A stretch of DNA of 64,000 nucleotides from Nocardia sp. SYP-A9097 (GTDB lineage: Bacteria > Actinomycetota > Actinomycetes > Mycobacteriales > Mycobacteriaceae). Every line of letters begins with the position of its first letter. Position 1 is the first letter of the stretch. Of the stretch, positions 26,071 to 34,782 are shown piece by piece. A program made the position numbers and the translations under genes. The stretch covers positions 62,001 to 126,000 of the forward strand of contig NZ_WJIC01000022.1 in NCBI RefSeq assembly GCF_009649815.1, written 5' to 3'. The notes below the pieces were generated by a model. The model searched no databases and had not been told where the DNA came from. It was given only the letters and a program-made list of their open reading frames with translations.

Positions 26071-27246
26071 TCAGTCCTGGTCACGGCTGTCTGCCGGTGT
26101 ATCACGCGGCTGCCTCGGCATCGTTTGCTGGTAGTTCCACATCGGGTGTGGCGGCGGTGGCGAAACCGAGAGCAGTTCGACGCGATCGATCAGATCGCGC
26201 TCATATCGGCGAGCCTGACCACGGTCCATCCGGGTGGCGGCACGCAGGCCCGCGCGCGCCCGGCGGCGACTGCGCCGGGTGAGCAGCGAGGCCAGTTGCG
26301 GCTCGGTCCCGATAGTGCGCATGACGGGCTGGGAAATGGTGGCGCGCAACCACTTCCGCTCGGTGCCCAGGACCCAGCGGTAGGCCAGGCCGAAGATCAG
26401 CAGATCGATGATCACCGGCAGGAATGTCACCAGTCGGCCGAGGCTGTCCGGGCGCGGCGAATCGAAGATGAAGTGCATCGCCACCGCCATGCCGTAGAAA
26501 AGCGCGAAGAAACCCAGCCGCCAACCCCATGAGCGGTCGGTGCGAATCAGCAACACCACAATGCCGACACCGGCCAGCGCGGACATGGACCAATGCGAGG
26601 TCAGCGCGGTGACCAGACGTAGCACCGCCACTATCAGCACATCGGCCACCGGACTCTGCGGCGCGGCCAGCGAGGTCTGCACGCTGTACAGCACATCCTC
26701 GGAGATCTGCGCACCCAGACCGACGAACCCGCCGATCAGAAAGCCATCCATGGGCCGCCGCAATCGCGACCGGAACAGCACCGCGACCACCGCGATGCCG
26801 ATCGCCTTGATGAACTCCTCATCGATCGGCGCGGCAATCGCGGCCTGCCAAGTACTGGCGAAAGAATCCCCTGCGAGGTTCGTAATCGCGTGCGTCACAT
26901 GATCATTCGCCCACAATGCCAGCCCCGGCCACACCGACGCGCCCCAGACGAACCCCAGCAGAATCGGCGCGACCAACCGACGCCGTGCTCGAAAAGGATC
27001 CAGCGCGAACAACACCCACCGAAAGAACAGCAGCGTCGCCGCGGTAACCGGCAACGCCGCCAGCGCCTGCGCCCCGCCGAACCGGATCATCCCCGCCGCC
27101 TGCGCCACGAACACCAGCGGACCCGCCAGCACCGCCAGGAAGTACACCCAGAACAACGCGGACCGTGGCTCGAACCAATCCCCGTCCGCACCAACCGGAC
27201 CGCGCACTCCCCCGCCACTCGGCGAGCCCGCTCCCGGCCAGGTCAT
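26071..27246 (-). CDS. PrsW-family intramembrane metalloprotease
   Basis: The 391-residue membrane protein has about eight hydrophobic segments between 30 and 300. PrsW motifs are present: 'PIDEEFIKAIG' with the paired Glu, 'TSHWSMSALAG' with a His, and 'AMHFIFD' with another His. In Bacillus PrsW cleaves an anti-sigma factor; in actinobacteria the targets are mostly unknown. A cytosolic Arg-rich and Pro-rich tail follows. It overlaps the stop of the upstream gene by 4 nt, so the exported protein encoded there may be its partner or substrate. Confidence 0.88.
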   Translation of the reverse strand: MTWPGAGSPSGGGVRGPVGADGDWFEPRSALFWVYFLAVLAGPLVFVAQAAGMIRFGGAQALAALPVTAATLLFFRWVLFALDPFRARRRLVAPILLGFVWGASVWPGLALWANDHVTHAITNLAGDSFASTWQAAIAAPIDEEFIKAIGIAVVAVLFRSRLRRPMDGFLIGGFVGLGAQISEDVLYSVQTSLAAPQSPVADVLIVAVLRLVTALTSHWSMSALAGVGIVVLLIRTDRSWGWRLGFFALFYGMAVAMHFIFDSPRPDSLGRLVTFLPVIIDLLIFGLAYRWVLGTERKWLRATISQPVMRTIGTEPQLASLLTRRSRRRARAGLRAATRMDRGQARRYERDLIDRVELLSVSPPPPHPMWNYQQTMPRQPRDTPADSRDQD

Positions 27247-27812
27247 ACCTGCACCGCCTTAGCCGAGGCCAGCACCGCGAGGACGAGCGCACGCCCGGCC
27301 TCGCGGGTCGGACCGGTGACGGTAATGGTCACCGCGATATCGCCGGAGTTGGCGACCGCGCAGACGCCACCCGCCGTGCGGGGCAGCACACAGGTCAGAC
27401 CGTGGAACGAACCCGCGTCGACGGTATCGCCGTCGAAACTCACCTCCTGCCCGGCCGCGCGCAGCGGCAACAGCAGTCGCGGTGCGGCGGTATCGAAGTC
27501 CGTGATGCCATCGACCACGGCGATGCCGAGGCGTTGCTCACCGATATCGGAGCGGAAGACCGCGGCGGAGATATCCCCGGTGGCTATGCGGCGCATGGCC
27601 TCCGGGACCGCGAACGTGACACCGTTCGAAGGATCCTCCGCGCCGTGCAGAGCGCCGATACCCGTGGCGGTGAGCTTGACCTCCGTGCCCGCCGAAACTC
27701 GCGTCTCCCGGGTGGGTACGGCCGCGTCCAGAAGGGGCGGAACCACGGCGATCACCGCGAGGGCGGCTATTGCCGCCAGCGCCGGTGCCACCGAGTGAAC
27801 AAGGCGCGCCAT
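27243..27812 (-). CDS. Membrane-anchored or exported protein of unknown function
   Basis: The ATG at 27812 (GGGAGG ten bases upstream) gives 189 residues. A single hydrophobic segment at about 7-30 ('VAPALAAIAALAVIAVVPPLL') should act as a signal anchor. The extracellular part is beta-rich with two cysteines ('LTCVLPRTAGGVCAV') likely to form a disulfide. It is the first gene of a pair with the PrsW-like protease (ATGA overlap). Confidence 0.7.
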   Translation of the reverse strand: MARLVHSVAPALAAIAALAVIAVVPPLLDAAVPTRETRVSAGTEVKLTATGIGALHGAEDPSNGVTFAVPEAMRRIATGDISAAVFRSDIGEQRLGIAVVDGITDFDTAAPRLLLPLRAAGQEVSFDGDTVDAGSFHGLTCVLPRTAGGVCAVANSGDIAVTITVTGPTREAGRALVLAVLASAKAVQV

Positions 27813-27935
27813 GTCTTCCAGCCTCCCGGTCCATGCGATAGCCAAGAGTTAACCACAATCCATGGACCGCGCCACCGGGGACGCGCCCCTACTCGGACAT
27901 CTCGCCCACACCGAAGGTCCGCGCACAAGGCCGGA

Positions 27936-27965
27936 ACGGCTCCCGGGAATCAACTCGGGAGCCGT
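27936..27965 (-). terminator. Hairpin after the acyltransferase gene
   Basis: A perfect 10-bp stem ACGGCTCCCG/CGGGAGCCGT with a 10-nt loop begins 13 nt past the stop of the minus-strand acyltransferase gene. No T-run follows. Confidence 0.55.
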
Positions 27966-27978
27966 CCACGCCCTCCGG

Positions 27979-28827
27979 CTACAGCAGATTCGCCAGGACC
28001 GAGAGCGGACCGGGCAGCGCCGCCGCATGATTCTTCAAACCGGTCGCCACCGGGTTGGGCGTCTGCGCGCGGAGACGGTCCAATTCGGTCTGCATGGTGC
28101 TCATGGTCCGGTCGTAGATGCGATCCACCAACTCGGTATCCTCCGGATCGCCCGGCTGCGTGGACCAATCCAGCGCCGGCAGGAAGCTCACGTCCACATG
28201 CGAGGGCAGCGGGATCTGCGGCAGAATCGGCGCGACACCGAACGGCAGGCCGACCGTGTACGGAAACACCTTGGCGCGCAACAGTTTATCCAAGCCCAGC
28301 AGGCGCGCGGTGCGCTCACCACGGCTCACGATGAAGATCGAATCATGGCCACCGTTGGCCACCGCCGGAATCACCGGCACACCGAGCTTGAGCGCCAACC
28401 GGATGAAACCCTTACGCCCGGCGAAATCCACCTTGCCGCGATCGGTCCACGGGCGGCACGCCTCCCAGTCCCCACCCGGATATACCATCACCGCACCGCC
28501 ATCCTTGAGCCCCGCCGAGGCAGCCTCCTGAGATGCCGGAATCACGCCGAATTCGCGCAGACTGTCACCGAGACCCGGTGCGCGCAAAAGGATTTCGTGT
28601 GCCACCCCGAAGGTGGGCTCATTCGGGCGGCGATCCATGGCCGCCATGAAGGTGATCCACACCTCCGGTGCCCAATAGATCGACGAGTGATTACCGATCA
28701 CCAATGCCGGCCCCGCCGCCGGTAGGTTCTCGATGCCGACCACCTGCGGCGTGAAGTAGTTCGTATAGGCCCGAGCCACGGCAAGCAGTGGGTGATTCGG
28801 GTTCGGAAGTACCGGTGTTGTGCTCAT
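27979..28827 (-). CDS. PlsC-like glycerolipid acyltransferase
   Basis: The ATG at 28827 gives 282 residues. The acyltransferase blocks are block I 'GNHSSIYWAPEVW', where the usual HxxxxD is modified to HSSIYW; block III-like 'YPGGDWEACRPW' with surrounding basic residues; and 'GVPVIPAVANGGHDS'. This is the LPLAT/DGAT-like branch common in mycolate actinomycetes, acting at the inner face of the membrane. About 500 nt of non-coding DNA precedes it, containing a CAAGCA-TT-TGCTTG palindrome that may control it. Confidence 0.82.
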   Translation of the reverse strand: MSTTPVLPNPNHPLLAVARAYTNYFTPQVVGIENLPAAGPALVIGNHSSIYWAPEVWITFMAAMDRRPNEPTFGVAHEILLRAPGLGDSLREFGVIPASQEAASAGLKDGGAVMVYPGGDWEACRPWTDRGKVDFAGRKGFIRLALKLGVPVIPAVANGGHDSIFIVSRGERTARLLGLDKLLRAKVFPYTVGLPFGVAPILPQIPLPSHVDVSFLPALDWSTQPGDPEDTELVDRIYDRTMSTMQTELDRLRAQTPNPVATGLKNHAAALPGPLSVLANLL

Positions 28828-29050
28828 GGGGTGTCCTGTCGTATTGCCTTGCCGGTGACGGGCGGCGCGCGACGACACACACCTGGCGTTCCATTACTCG
28901 ACGCCGAGCCGAAATGAATTGCCCCCGGACAACATCCCCATTGATAGTCCCGACGGCCGCGTCCAAACGCGGTCCCGATTGGCATTGCGCGTGTCGCGGC
29001 ATTGCGACCGATGCCCGTCACCGTCCTCCTGCCCCACGAGGTTATCAACC

Positions 29051-29064
29051 CAAGCATTTGCTTG
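29051..29064. promoter_or_regulatory. CAAGCA-TT-TGCTTG palindrome, second copy of operator-like core
   Basis: A perfect 6-2-6 inverted repeat with the same half-sites as the palindrome at 20408-20421. It lies about 225 nt before the acyltransferase start. Flanking symmetry is weaker than in the first copy. Confidence 0.5.
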
Positions 29065-29144
29065 TTAGGAAGTGTGCGAAACCCAACATCCACACCGGGA
29101 TTCCCACGCGAGCGGGCGCCTTTACCTAAGATGCACAGTCGGCC

Positions 29145-29169
29145 ATCATCGCCGCATCGCGGCGATGAT
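29145..29169. repeat. Perfect 25-bp hairpin
   Basis: An inverted repeat ATCATCGCCGC-ATC-GCGGCGATGAT in the non-coding stretch. The 3-nt loop makes it a tight RNA hairpin; it might terminate or stabilise a transcript. No function can be assigned. Confidence 0.4.
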
Positions 29170-29274
29170 CTTGCGGCGCAATGCAACTGAGCGTATAGGC
29201 ACCCGAGGCGAGGGCTCCCCTCCCTCGACGTGCGCACAACACATAGTTGGATGCGCATATCGGCGTAGACGAAT

Positions 29275-29310
29275 ATCGGGGAGATCCGGGTGGCTCCGGA
29301 TCTCCCCGAT
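29275..29310 (-). terminator. Strong terminator after the ABC permease gene
   Basis: A perfect 15-bp stem (ATCGGGGAGATCCGG with its complement) with a GTGGCT loop, 30 nt past the stop of the minus-strand permease gene. It lacks a T-run, which is common in high-GC actinobacteria. Confidence 0.75.
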
Positions 29311-29340
29311 GAGTCGCTCGGTTCAGACCGCGACCACGAT

Positions 29341-30108
29341 TCAATTCAGTCCGCGGCGGCGATACAGCGCACCCGCCCCGATGTAACCCACCAAACCTAT
29401 TCCGGCACACCACAGCAGCGCCGTCACCGGATTATGGCCGACCGGAGTGCCCATCAGCAGCCCGCGCACCGTCTCGGTAATCGGGGTGATCGGCTGATGT
29501 TCGGCGAAACCGCGCAACCAACCCGGCAGCGTATGCACCGGCACGAAAGCGCTACTCACATAGGGCAGGAACATGAAACTGAAGGTGAAACCATTGGCCG
29601 CCTCCGGATTCGGAGCGAGCAGCCCCAGCGCCGCCGCCAGCCAGGACAGCGCCAGAATGAACAGCGCGAGCAAACCGAGAACACCCAGCCAGCGCAGCGG
29701 ATCCGCGGTCGGGCGGAAACCCAGCGCCACCGCCACCAGAATCACCAATCCGGTGGTGATCATATTGCGCAGTACGCTCTCGGCGACATGACCGGTGAGC
29801 ACCGAAGAGCGCGAAATCGCCATGGCGCGAAAGCGATCCACAATGCCATTGTGCATATCGGTGGAGACGCTCACCGCCGTGCCGCCCGCACCGAAACCCG
29901 CACAGAGCAGGATGATTCCGGGCACCACATAGTCGATGTACTTGCCGCCCACATCCAATGCGCCGCCGAACACATAGACGAACAGCAGCAGGATCATGAG
30001 TGGGATGACAATTGTCATCAGCAGGGTGTCCGGGCTACGCAGGGTATGGCGGAAACTGCGGCCCATCATGGTGGTGGAATCCTGGGCCGCGCGAACCAGA
30101 GTGGTCAC
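29341..30108 (-). CDS. ABC-2 type permease, DrrB-like drug exporter subunit
   Basis: The 255-residue membrane protein has about six helices and the ABC-2/DrrB features 'RHTLRSPDTLLMTIVIPLM', 'DYVVPGIILLCAGFGAGGTA' and 'GIVDRFRAMAISRSSVLTG'. It should form the transmembrane part of an efflux complex with the ATPase encoded just upstream (4-nt overlap). Its regulator is probably the divergent TetR protein. The exported compound is not known; anthracycline-type exporters are the best studied relatives. Confidence 0.9.
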   Translation of the reverse strand: MTTLVRAAQDSTTMMGRSFRHTLRSPDTLLMTIVIPLMILLLFVYVFGGALDVGGKYIDYVVPGIILLCAGFGAGGTAVSVSTDMHNGIVDRFRAMAISRSSVLTGHVAESVLRNMITTGLVILVAVALGFRPTADPLRWLGVLGLLALFILALSWLAAALGLLAPNPEAANGFTFSFMFLPYVSSAFVPVHTLPGWLRGFAEHQPITPITETVRGLLMGTPVGHNPVTALLWCAGIGLVGYIGAGALYRRRGLN

Positions 30109-31055
30109 AGCTGTGCGCCTTTCGAGGTATTGCCGGTCAGGGCGAAGAAGACATCGTCGAGATCCGGTGTGTGAATGGCCAATTGGCCGATGGTGAGATC
30201 GTGATCGTCGAAATGCCCCAGCAGTCTGCGGATATCGCCGACACTGCCGTCCGAGGGGATTTGCAGGATGAGCTGCTCCAGATCGGCTTCGGCGGCGGGC
30301 ACCGCGCGGGCGGCAGCCGCCAGGCCCCGTTCATCGGCGAAGCCGATCCGAATATGGCCGCCGGGGACCAGCTTCTTCAACTCGTCCGCGGTGCCCTCGG
30401 CCACAATTCGGCCGTCATCCAGTACCGCGATGCGGTCGGCCAGCTGGTCGGCCTCCTCCAGATACTGGGTGGTGAGGAAGATGGTGACGCCGCCGTTCAC
30501 CAAATCCCTTATGAAAGACCATAATTCGCGGCGACTGCGCGGATCGAGGCCGGTGGTGGGCTCATCCAGGAAGACAATGCTCGGATCGCCCATCAGGCTC
30601 ATGGCCAGATCCAGCCGGCGCACCATGCCGCCGGAGTACGAACCGGTGCGCTTGCGGGCGGCCTCGGTCAGATCGAACTGCTTCAGCAATCGCGTTGCGC
30701 GCCTTGCGGTCTCCGCACCGCCGAGGTGCAGGAGCCGGCCGACCATGCGCAGGTTCTCCTCCCCCGTCAGCACCGGATCGACCGCCGAATACTGGCCGGT
30801 GACGCCGATGATCCCGCGCACCTCATCCGGCTGCCGGATCGGGTCGAAGCCGCCGACCCGCACCTGTCCCCCATCGAGCCTGCCGAGGGTGGCGAGAATC
30901 CGGACCATGGTGGTCTTACCCGCGCCATTCGGCCCGAGTAGCGAAAAGACCGTTCCCGCAGGCACATTCACGTCGATGCCACGCAGGACCGGATGCTCGC
31001 CGAAGGATTTTGTCAGCCCGGACACCTCGATGGCGGGCTGAAGAGTGGTTGTCAT
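30105..31055 (-). CDS. ABC transporter ATP-binding protein, DrrA-like
   Basis: The 316-residue ATPase has Walker A 'GPNGAGKTT' (about 41-49), Q-loop 'GVTGQYSAVD', ABC signature 'YSGGMVRRLDLA', Walker B 'IVFLDEPTTGLD' and a switch His region ('LTTQYLEEAD'; Gln occupies the usual H-loop neighbourhood, as in DrrA). A C-terminal extension ends 'HTPDLDDVFFALTG', typical of the DrrA family. It is first in the efflux operon and divergent from the TetR gene across a tandem operator. Confidence 0.93.
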   Translation of the reverse strand: MTTTLQPAIEVSGLTKSFGEHPVLRGIDVNVPAGTVFSLLGPNGAGKTTMVRILATLGRLDGGQVRVGGFDPIRQPDEVRGIIGVTGQYSAVDPVLTGEENLRMVGRLLHLGGAETARRATRLLKQFDLTEAARKRTGSYSGGMVRRLDLAMSLMGDPSIVFLDEPTTGLDPRSRRELWSFIRDLVNGGVTIFLTTQYLEEADQLADRIAVLDDGRIVAEGTADELKKLVPGGHIRIGFADERGLAAAARAVPAAEADLEQLILQIPSDGSVGDIRRLLGHFDDHDLTIGQLAIHTPDLDDVFFALTGNTSKGAQL

Positions 31056-31078
31056 GGGGAACCCCCGAATCGGTAACT

Positions 31079-31111
31079 GTATATGGCCTACACTTTGTAT
31101 ATAGGCTACAC
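31079..31111. promoter_or_regulatory. Tandem operator-like repeats between ABC exporter and TetR genes
   Basis: Two 15-nt copies, GTATATGGCCTACAC (31079-31093) and GTATATAGGCTACAC (31097-31111), are spaced 18 nt apart. Each is an imperfect palindrome (GTnTA..TAnAC). They lie between the divergent start codons (31055 and 31163), where a TetR dimer pair would block both promoters. Confidence 0.65.
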
Positions 31112-31162
31112 AGTTTCATTCATAGCGCAAGATGTGAGGGAGCACGAGCACAGGAGGGTTAC

Positions 31163-31894
31163 ATGGATCGGCACGACGAAGGCGTCCTGCCCAAAGCGGT
31201 CAAGCTGCTGTGGAACCTCGACGACCCCGGCACCCGCGGCCCCAAACGCGGCCTGTCACTGGACCAGATCGTCGAGGCCGCCATCACGATCGGCGACGCC
31301 GAGGGTTTCGCCGCCATCTCCATGGGCCGCATCGCCAAGGAACTCGGCTTCACCCCCATGTCCCTCTACCGGTACGTGGACAGCAAGGACACCCTGGTCG
31401 ACATCCTCCTCGACCGCGTGATCGGGCCCCCGCCCCAACTCCCCGCCGACGCGGGCTGGCGAGCCAACCTACAGGCTTGGGCCTGGGCCGAATTCCACGC
31501 CATCCGCGTCCACGACTGGTGGCTCGACATCCCCATGTCCACTCCCCCACTGGGCCCGAACAATATGGACTGGCTGGAAACCGGCATGGCCGCTCTGGCC
31601 GCCCTACCGATCCCCGAACCCCAGCGCCTACAGCTCGTGACGAACCTGTCCTTCTTCGTCATAGGCCGAGCCCGCTTCCTGCGCGACACCATCGGCCAAG
31701 CCGAAGACGACACCGACTACGCCGGCATCCTCGCCCAAGTCCTGGACCCCACCCGCTACCCCGCCATCACCAGCGCCCTCACCAACCGCGCCTTCGACGA
31801 CGACGATATGCATTGGGAAGAAGGAGATTTCGGCTTCGCCCTGGACCGCCTCCTGGACGGCTACGAGCACTACATGACCAACTACACCCGCTGA
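31163..31894 (+). CDS. TetR/AcrR-family transcriptional regulator
   Basis: The ATG at 31163, behind AGGAGGG, gives 243 residues. The HTH lies at about 30-75 ('LSLDQIVEAAITIGDAEGFA', 'SMGRIAKELGFTPMSLYRYV'), followed by a helical ligand domain of the TetR_C type found with DrrAB-like exporters ('AWAEFHAIRVHDWWLD', 'FFVIGRARFLRD'). It is most likely a repressor of the divergent exporter operon and of itself, relieved by the exported compound. Confidence 0.9.
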   Translation: MDRHDEGVLPKAVKLLWNLDDPGTRGPKRGLSLDQIVEAAITIGDAEGFAAISMGRIAKELGFTPMSLYRYVDSKDTLVDILLDRVIGPPPQLPADAGWRANLQAWAWAEFHAIRVHDWWLDIPMSTPPLGPNNMDWLETGMAALAALPIPEPQRLQLVTNLSFFVIGRARFLRDTIGQAEDDTDYAGILAQVLDPTRYPAITSALTNRAFDDDDMHWEEGDFGFALDRLLDGYEHYMTNYTR

Positions 31895-31990
31895 CCTCGA
31901 GCTACGCGACTCGCCGATCCGGCGGCGATATCCTGGGCGTATCTGTGTGCTCGCCCTTCGCCGACCGGCAACGCCGCTTACCGTAAGGAA

Positions 31991-32572
31991 ATGACCGCCG
32001 TGCATGAGTCGCTCATGACCATCGAGGAGTTCGAGGAACTCGCGCGCGCGGCCGATCGCATAACGGAGGGTGTGCGGCTCGAGTTCATCGACGGGAAGTT
32101 GGGAGCCAAGGCGGTGCCGGACGGGGATCACAGTCGGATCATGCAATGGTTGATTCGCATATTCCTGACTGCTCGGCCCGATCTGTTCCTAACTCCCGAG
32201 CAGGGGCTGAAGATCGAGCGATACCGCAAAGGGCGCGCTCGACCGGACGGGGCGCTGGCCGACGCGGATGCCTTTGTCGGACAAGGGGAATGGGCGGCTG
32301 CCGGGGCGGTGTTGCTGGTGGTCGAGATAACCTCCGATGATCAGGACACCGAGCGGCGGGACCGGGTGGAGAAGCCACGGGCCTACGCCGACACCGGGAT
32401 TCCGGTCTATCTGCTGATCGACCGCGACACGTGTGAGATCACCGTGCACAGTGAGCCGAACCAGGCGCGGTACGACCGGATCTTGACTGTCCCCTTCGGC
32501 AGCGTGGTGCAACTGCCGGAGCCGGTTGATGTCACGTTGGATACCGGGGCCTTGAAGGATTGGGTGCGGTAG
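31991..32572 (+). CDS. Uma2-family PD-(D/E)xK nuclease-like protein
   Basis: The 193-residue protein starts at ATG 31991 behind AAGGAA. Uma2 features are 'MTIEEFEELA', 'VRLEFIDGKLGAK', 'ARPDGALAD' with the catalytic-type Asp, 'LLVVEITSDDQDTERRDRVEK' with Glu and Lys, and 'YADTGIPVYLLID'. The restriction-endonuclease-like core seems intact. The biological role of this large family is unknown; actinomycetes carry many copies. It stands alone between two terminator-like structures. Confidence 0.85.
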   Translation: MTAVHESLMTIEEFEELARAADRITEGVRLEFIDGKLGAKAVPDGDHSRIMQWLIRIFLTARPDLFLTPEQGLKIERYRKGRARPDGALADADAFVGQGEWAAAGAVLLVVEITSDDQDTERRDRVEKPRAYADTGIPVYLLIDRDTCEITVHSEPNQARYDRILTVPFGSVVQLPEPVDVTLDTGALKDWVR

Positions 32573-32582
32573 CCGAACAAGG

Positions 32583-32617
32583 CGAGAGGCCCCCGGCATT
32601 GCGCCGGGGGCCTCTCG
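32583..32617. terminator. Bidirectional terminator between Uma2 gene and der
   Basis: A perfect 15-bp stem CGAGAGGCCCCCGGC/GCCGGGGGCCTCTCG with an ATTGC loop lies 10 nt after the Uma2 stop and 15 nt beyond the der stop on the other strand. Confidence 0.8.
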
Positions 32618-32632
32618 GTGTGCGTGTTGCGG

Positions 32633-34048
32633 CTACTTCTTGCGTTCGCGCTTTTCGCGGACGCGGACGTTCACCTGTACCGGCGAACCGTCGAAACCGA
32701 ACTCCTCGCGGAGCTTGCGCTCGATGAAGCGGCGGTAGCCGGCCTCGAGGAAGCCCGTGGTGAACAGGACGAAGGTCGGGGGGCGGGTGGACGCCTGGGT
32801 GGCGAACATGACTCGGGGGAGGCGGCCGCCGCGCATGGGGGGCGGGGTGGCGGCCACTACCTCTTTGAGCCAGTTGTTCAGGCGGCCCGTCGAAATGCGC
32901 TTGTCCCAGGATTCCAGGGCGGTTTCCATTGCGGGAACCAGCTTCTGGACGGCGCGGCCGGTGTGAGCGGAGATATTGACCCGCTGCGCCCAGCGCACCT
33001 GCACCATTTCGCGATCGATCTCACGCTCGAGCTGTTCGCGCCGATCCTCGTCGACCAGATCCCACTTGTTGTAGGCGATCACCAGCGCGCGACCGGTCTC
33101 GGCCACCATGGAGATGACCCGCAGATCCTGTTCGGTCACCGGCTCCGAGGCGTCGATGAGCATGACCGCGACCTCGGCGGCCTCGACGGCCGACTTGGTG
33201 CGCAGCGAGGCGTAGAACTCGGTACCACTGGCATTGGCGACCTTACGGCGCAAACCCGCGGTATCGACGAAACGCCAAGGCTTACCGCCCAATTCGACCA
33301 GCGAATCGACCGGATCGACGGTGGTGCCCGCGACATCGTGCACCACCGAGCGCTCCACACCCGAAAGCTTGTTGATCAGACTGGATTTGCCGACATTCGG
33401 CTTACCGACCAGCGCCACCCGACGCGGGCCACCGATCAAACCCGTTCCCTCACGCGGAGTTTCGGGCAGCTTGGCCAGAATCTCGTCCAGCAGATCGCCG
33501 GTGCCACGGCCGTGCGCGGCCGAAACCAGCTGCGGCTCACCCAGACCCAGCGACCACAGCGCCGCCGCATCGGACTCGAGCTTCTGATTATCGACCTTGT
33601 TGGCGACCAGGATCACCGGGGTCTTGGAGCGGCGCAACACCTTTGCCACCGCTTCATCGGTAGCGGTGGCGCCGACCACGGCGTCCACGACCACCACAAT
33701 GGCGTCCGCGGTCTGCATGGCGATCTCGGCCTGCCGGGCCACCGCCTGCTGCAGCCCCTTGGCGTCGGGCTCCCAGCCGCCGGTGTCCTGCACCAGGAAT
33801 CGCCGTCCGGCCCAGGTGGCCTCGTACGAAATACGGTCGCGGGTGACACCCGGCACATCCTCGACCACCGCTTCGCGACGGCCCAGAATACGGTTCACCA
33901 GAGTCGATTTGCCCACGTTCGGCCGACCGACGATGGCCAGCGTCGGCATCGGCGCATGCTCGGCGTCCTGCTCGCCCTCGAGTTCGGCGATCTCCCACTC
34001 GGTTTCATCCGACCAGATGCCGTCACCGGCGAAGGTGTCCTGCGTCAC
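32633..34048 (-). CDS. der: Ribosome-associated GTPase Der (EngA)
   Basis: The 471-residue protein has two tandem GTPase domains. First: 'GRPNVGKST', 'DTGGW', 'NKVD'. Second: 'GKPNVGKSS', 'DTAGLRRK', 'NKWD'. A C-terminal KH-like domain follows ('GRLNNWLKEVV', 'PTFVLFTTGF'). It is needed for assembly of the 50S subunit. A GTG start overlaps the cmk stop (GTGA). The acidic N-terminal extension of about 35 residues is typical of actinobacterial Der. Confidence 0.97.
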   Translation of the reverse strand: MTQDTFAGDGIWSDETEWEIAELEGEQDAEHAPMPTLAIVGRPNVGKSTLVNRILGRREAVVEDVPGVTRDRISYEATWAGRRFLVQDTGGWEPDAKGLQQAVARQAEIAMQTADAIVVVVDAVVGATATDEAVAKVLRRSKTPVILVANKVDNQKLESDAAALWSLGLGEPQLVSAAHGRGTGDLLDEILAKLPETPREGTGLIGGPRRVALVGKPNVGKSSLINKLSGVERSVVHDVAGTTVDPVDSLVELGGKPWRFVDTAGLRRKVANASGTEFYASLRTKSAVEAAEVAVMLIDASEPVTEQDLRVISMVAETGRALVIAYNKWDLVDEDRREQLEREIDREMVQVRWAQRVNISAHTGRAVQKLVPAMETALESWDKRISTGRLNNWLKEVVAATPPPMRGGRLPRVMFATQASTRPPTFVLFTTGFLEAGYRRFIERKLREEFGFDGSPVQVNVRVREKRERKK

Positions 34049-34782
34049 TGCGCGCCTCCTGCCGAAATCTGCTGCCGCACAACGCGAAACAGCTCGTCGA
34101 TAACCTCGTCCTTATTCAGCTCGCTGGTGTCGACCAGCACCGCGTCCGCGGCGGGACGCAGCGGCGACACCTTGCGGGTGGAGTCGAGGTTGTCGCGGCG
34201 CTGCACATCGGCCAGCACCGCCTGATAATCGTCGCCGCGACCCTCGGCAATGTTCTGCACATTGCGGCGCTGCGCCCGCGCCTCGGCGGACGCGGTCAGA
34301 TAGACCTTCACATCGGCCGCGGGCAGCACGACGGTGCCGATATCGCGGCCCTCCACCACAATTCGGCCCGCGGTGGTGGCGATATCGCGCTGCAACGCGA
34401 CCAGCTGATCGCGCACCTCGGACACCGCCGACACCGCGGAGACAGCCTTGGTCACCGCATTGCCGCGGATCTCACTCGACACATCCTCACCATCGAGCAG
34501 AATCACCTCGCGGCTCGGATCGGTGCCGATGGTCAACGGCAATTCCTTGACCGCCGCCACAATCGCGTCCGCGTCCTCGAGATCGACGCCGCTGCGCAGC
34601 ACACGCAGCGTCGCCACCCGGTACATCGCACCGGTATCGAGGTAGCTCGCCCCGAGACGCGTCGCCAGCTTGCGCGACACACTCGACTTGCCGGTACCGG
34701 ACGGGCCGTCCATGGCGACCACCAGCGGGGAGATACCCGTCAGCCCGCCGAGCCGATCCTTCACAGATCCCACACCATTCAC
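34045..34782 (-). CDS. cmk: Cytidylate kinase
   Basis: The 245-residue P-loop kinase phosphorylates CMP/dCMP. Motifs: 'AMDGPSGTGKSSVSRKLA' (P-loop), 'YLDTGAMYRVATL', 'RIVVEGRDIGTVVLP', 'AEARAQRR' and the lid 'RRDNLDSTRKVSPLRPA'. It uses a GTG start overlapping the stop of the upstream pseudouridine synthase gene by 4 nt and is coupled in the same way to der. Confidence 0.96.
   Translation of the reverse strand: MNGVGSVKDRLGGLTGISPLVVAMDGPSGTGKSSVSRKLATRLGASYLDTGAMYRVATLRVLRSGVDLEDADAIVAAVKELPLTIGTDPSREVILLDGEDVSSEIRGNAVTKAVSAVSAVSEVRDQLVALQRDIATTAGRIVVEGRDIGTVVLPAADVKVYLTASAEARAQRRNVQNIAEGRGDDYQAVLADVQRRDNLDSTRKVSPLRPAADAVLVDTSELNKDEVIDELFRVVRQQISAGGAQ

Larger units (their letters stand above)
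28828..29340. other. 513-nt stretch without a gene
   Basis: This is the upstream region of the minus-strand acyltransferase gene and the downstream region of the ABC permease gene. It holds a palindromic operator candidate (29051-29064), a perfect short hairpin (29145-29169) and a strong terminator (29275-29310). Open frames here lack ribosome-binding sites and recognisable sequence. Confidence 0.6.
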
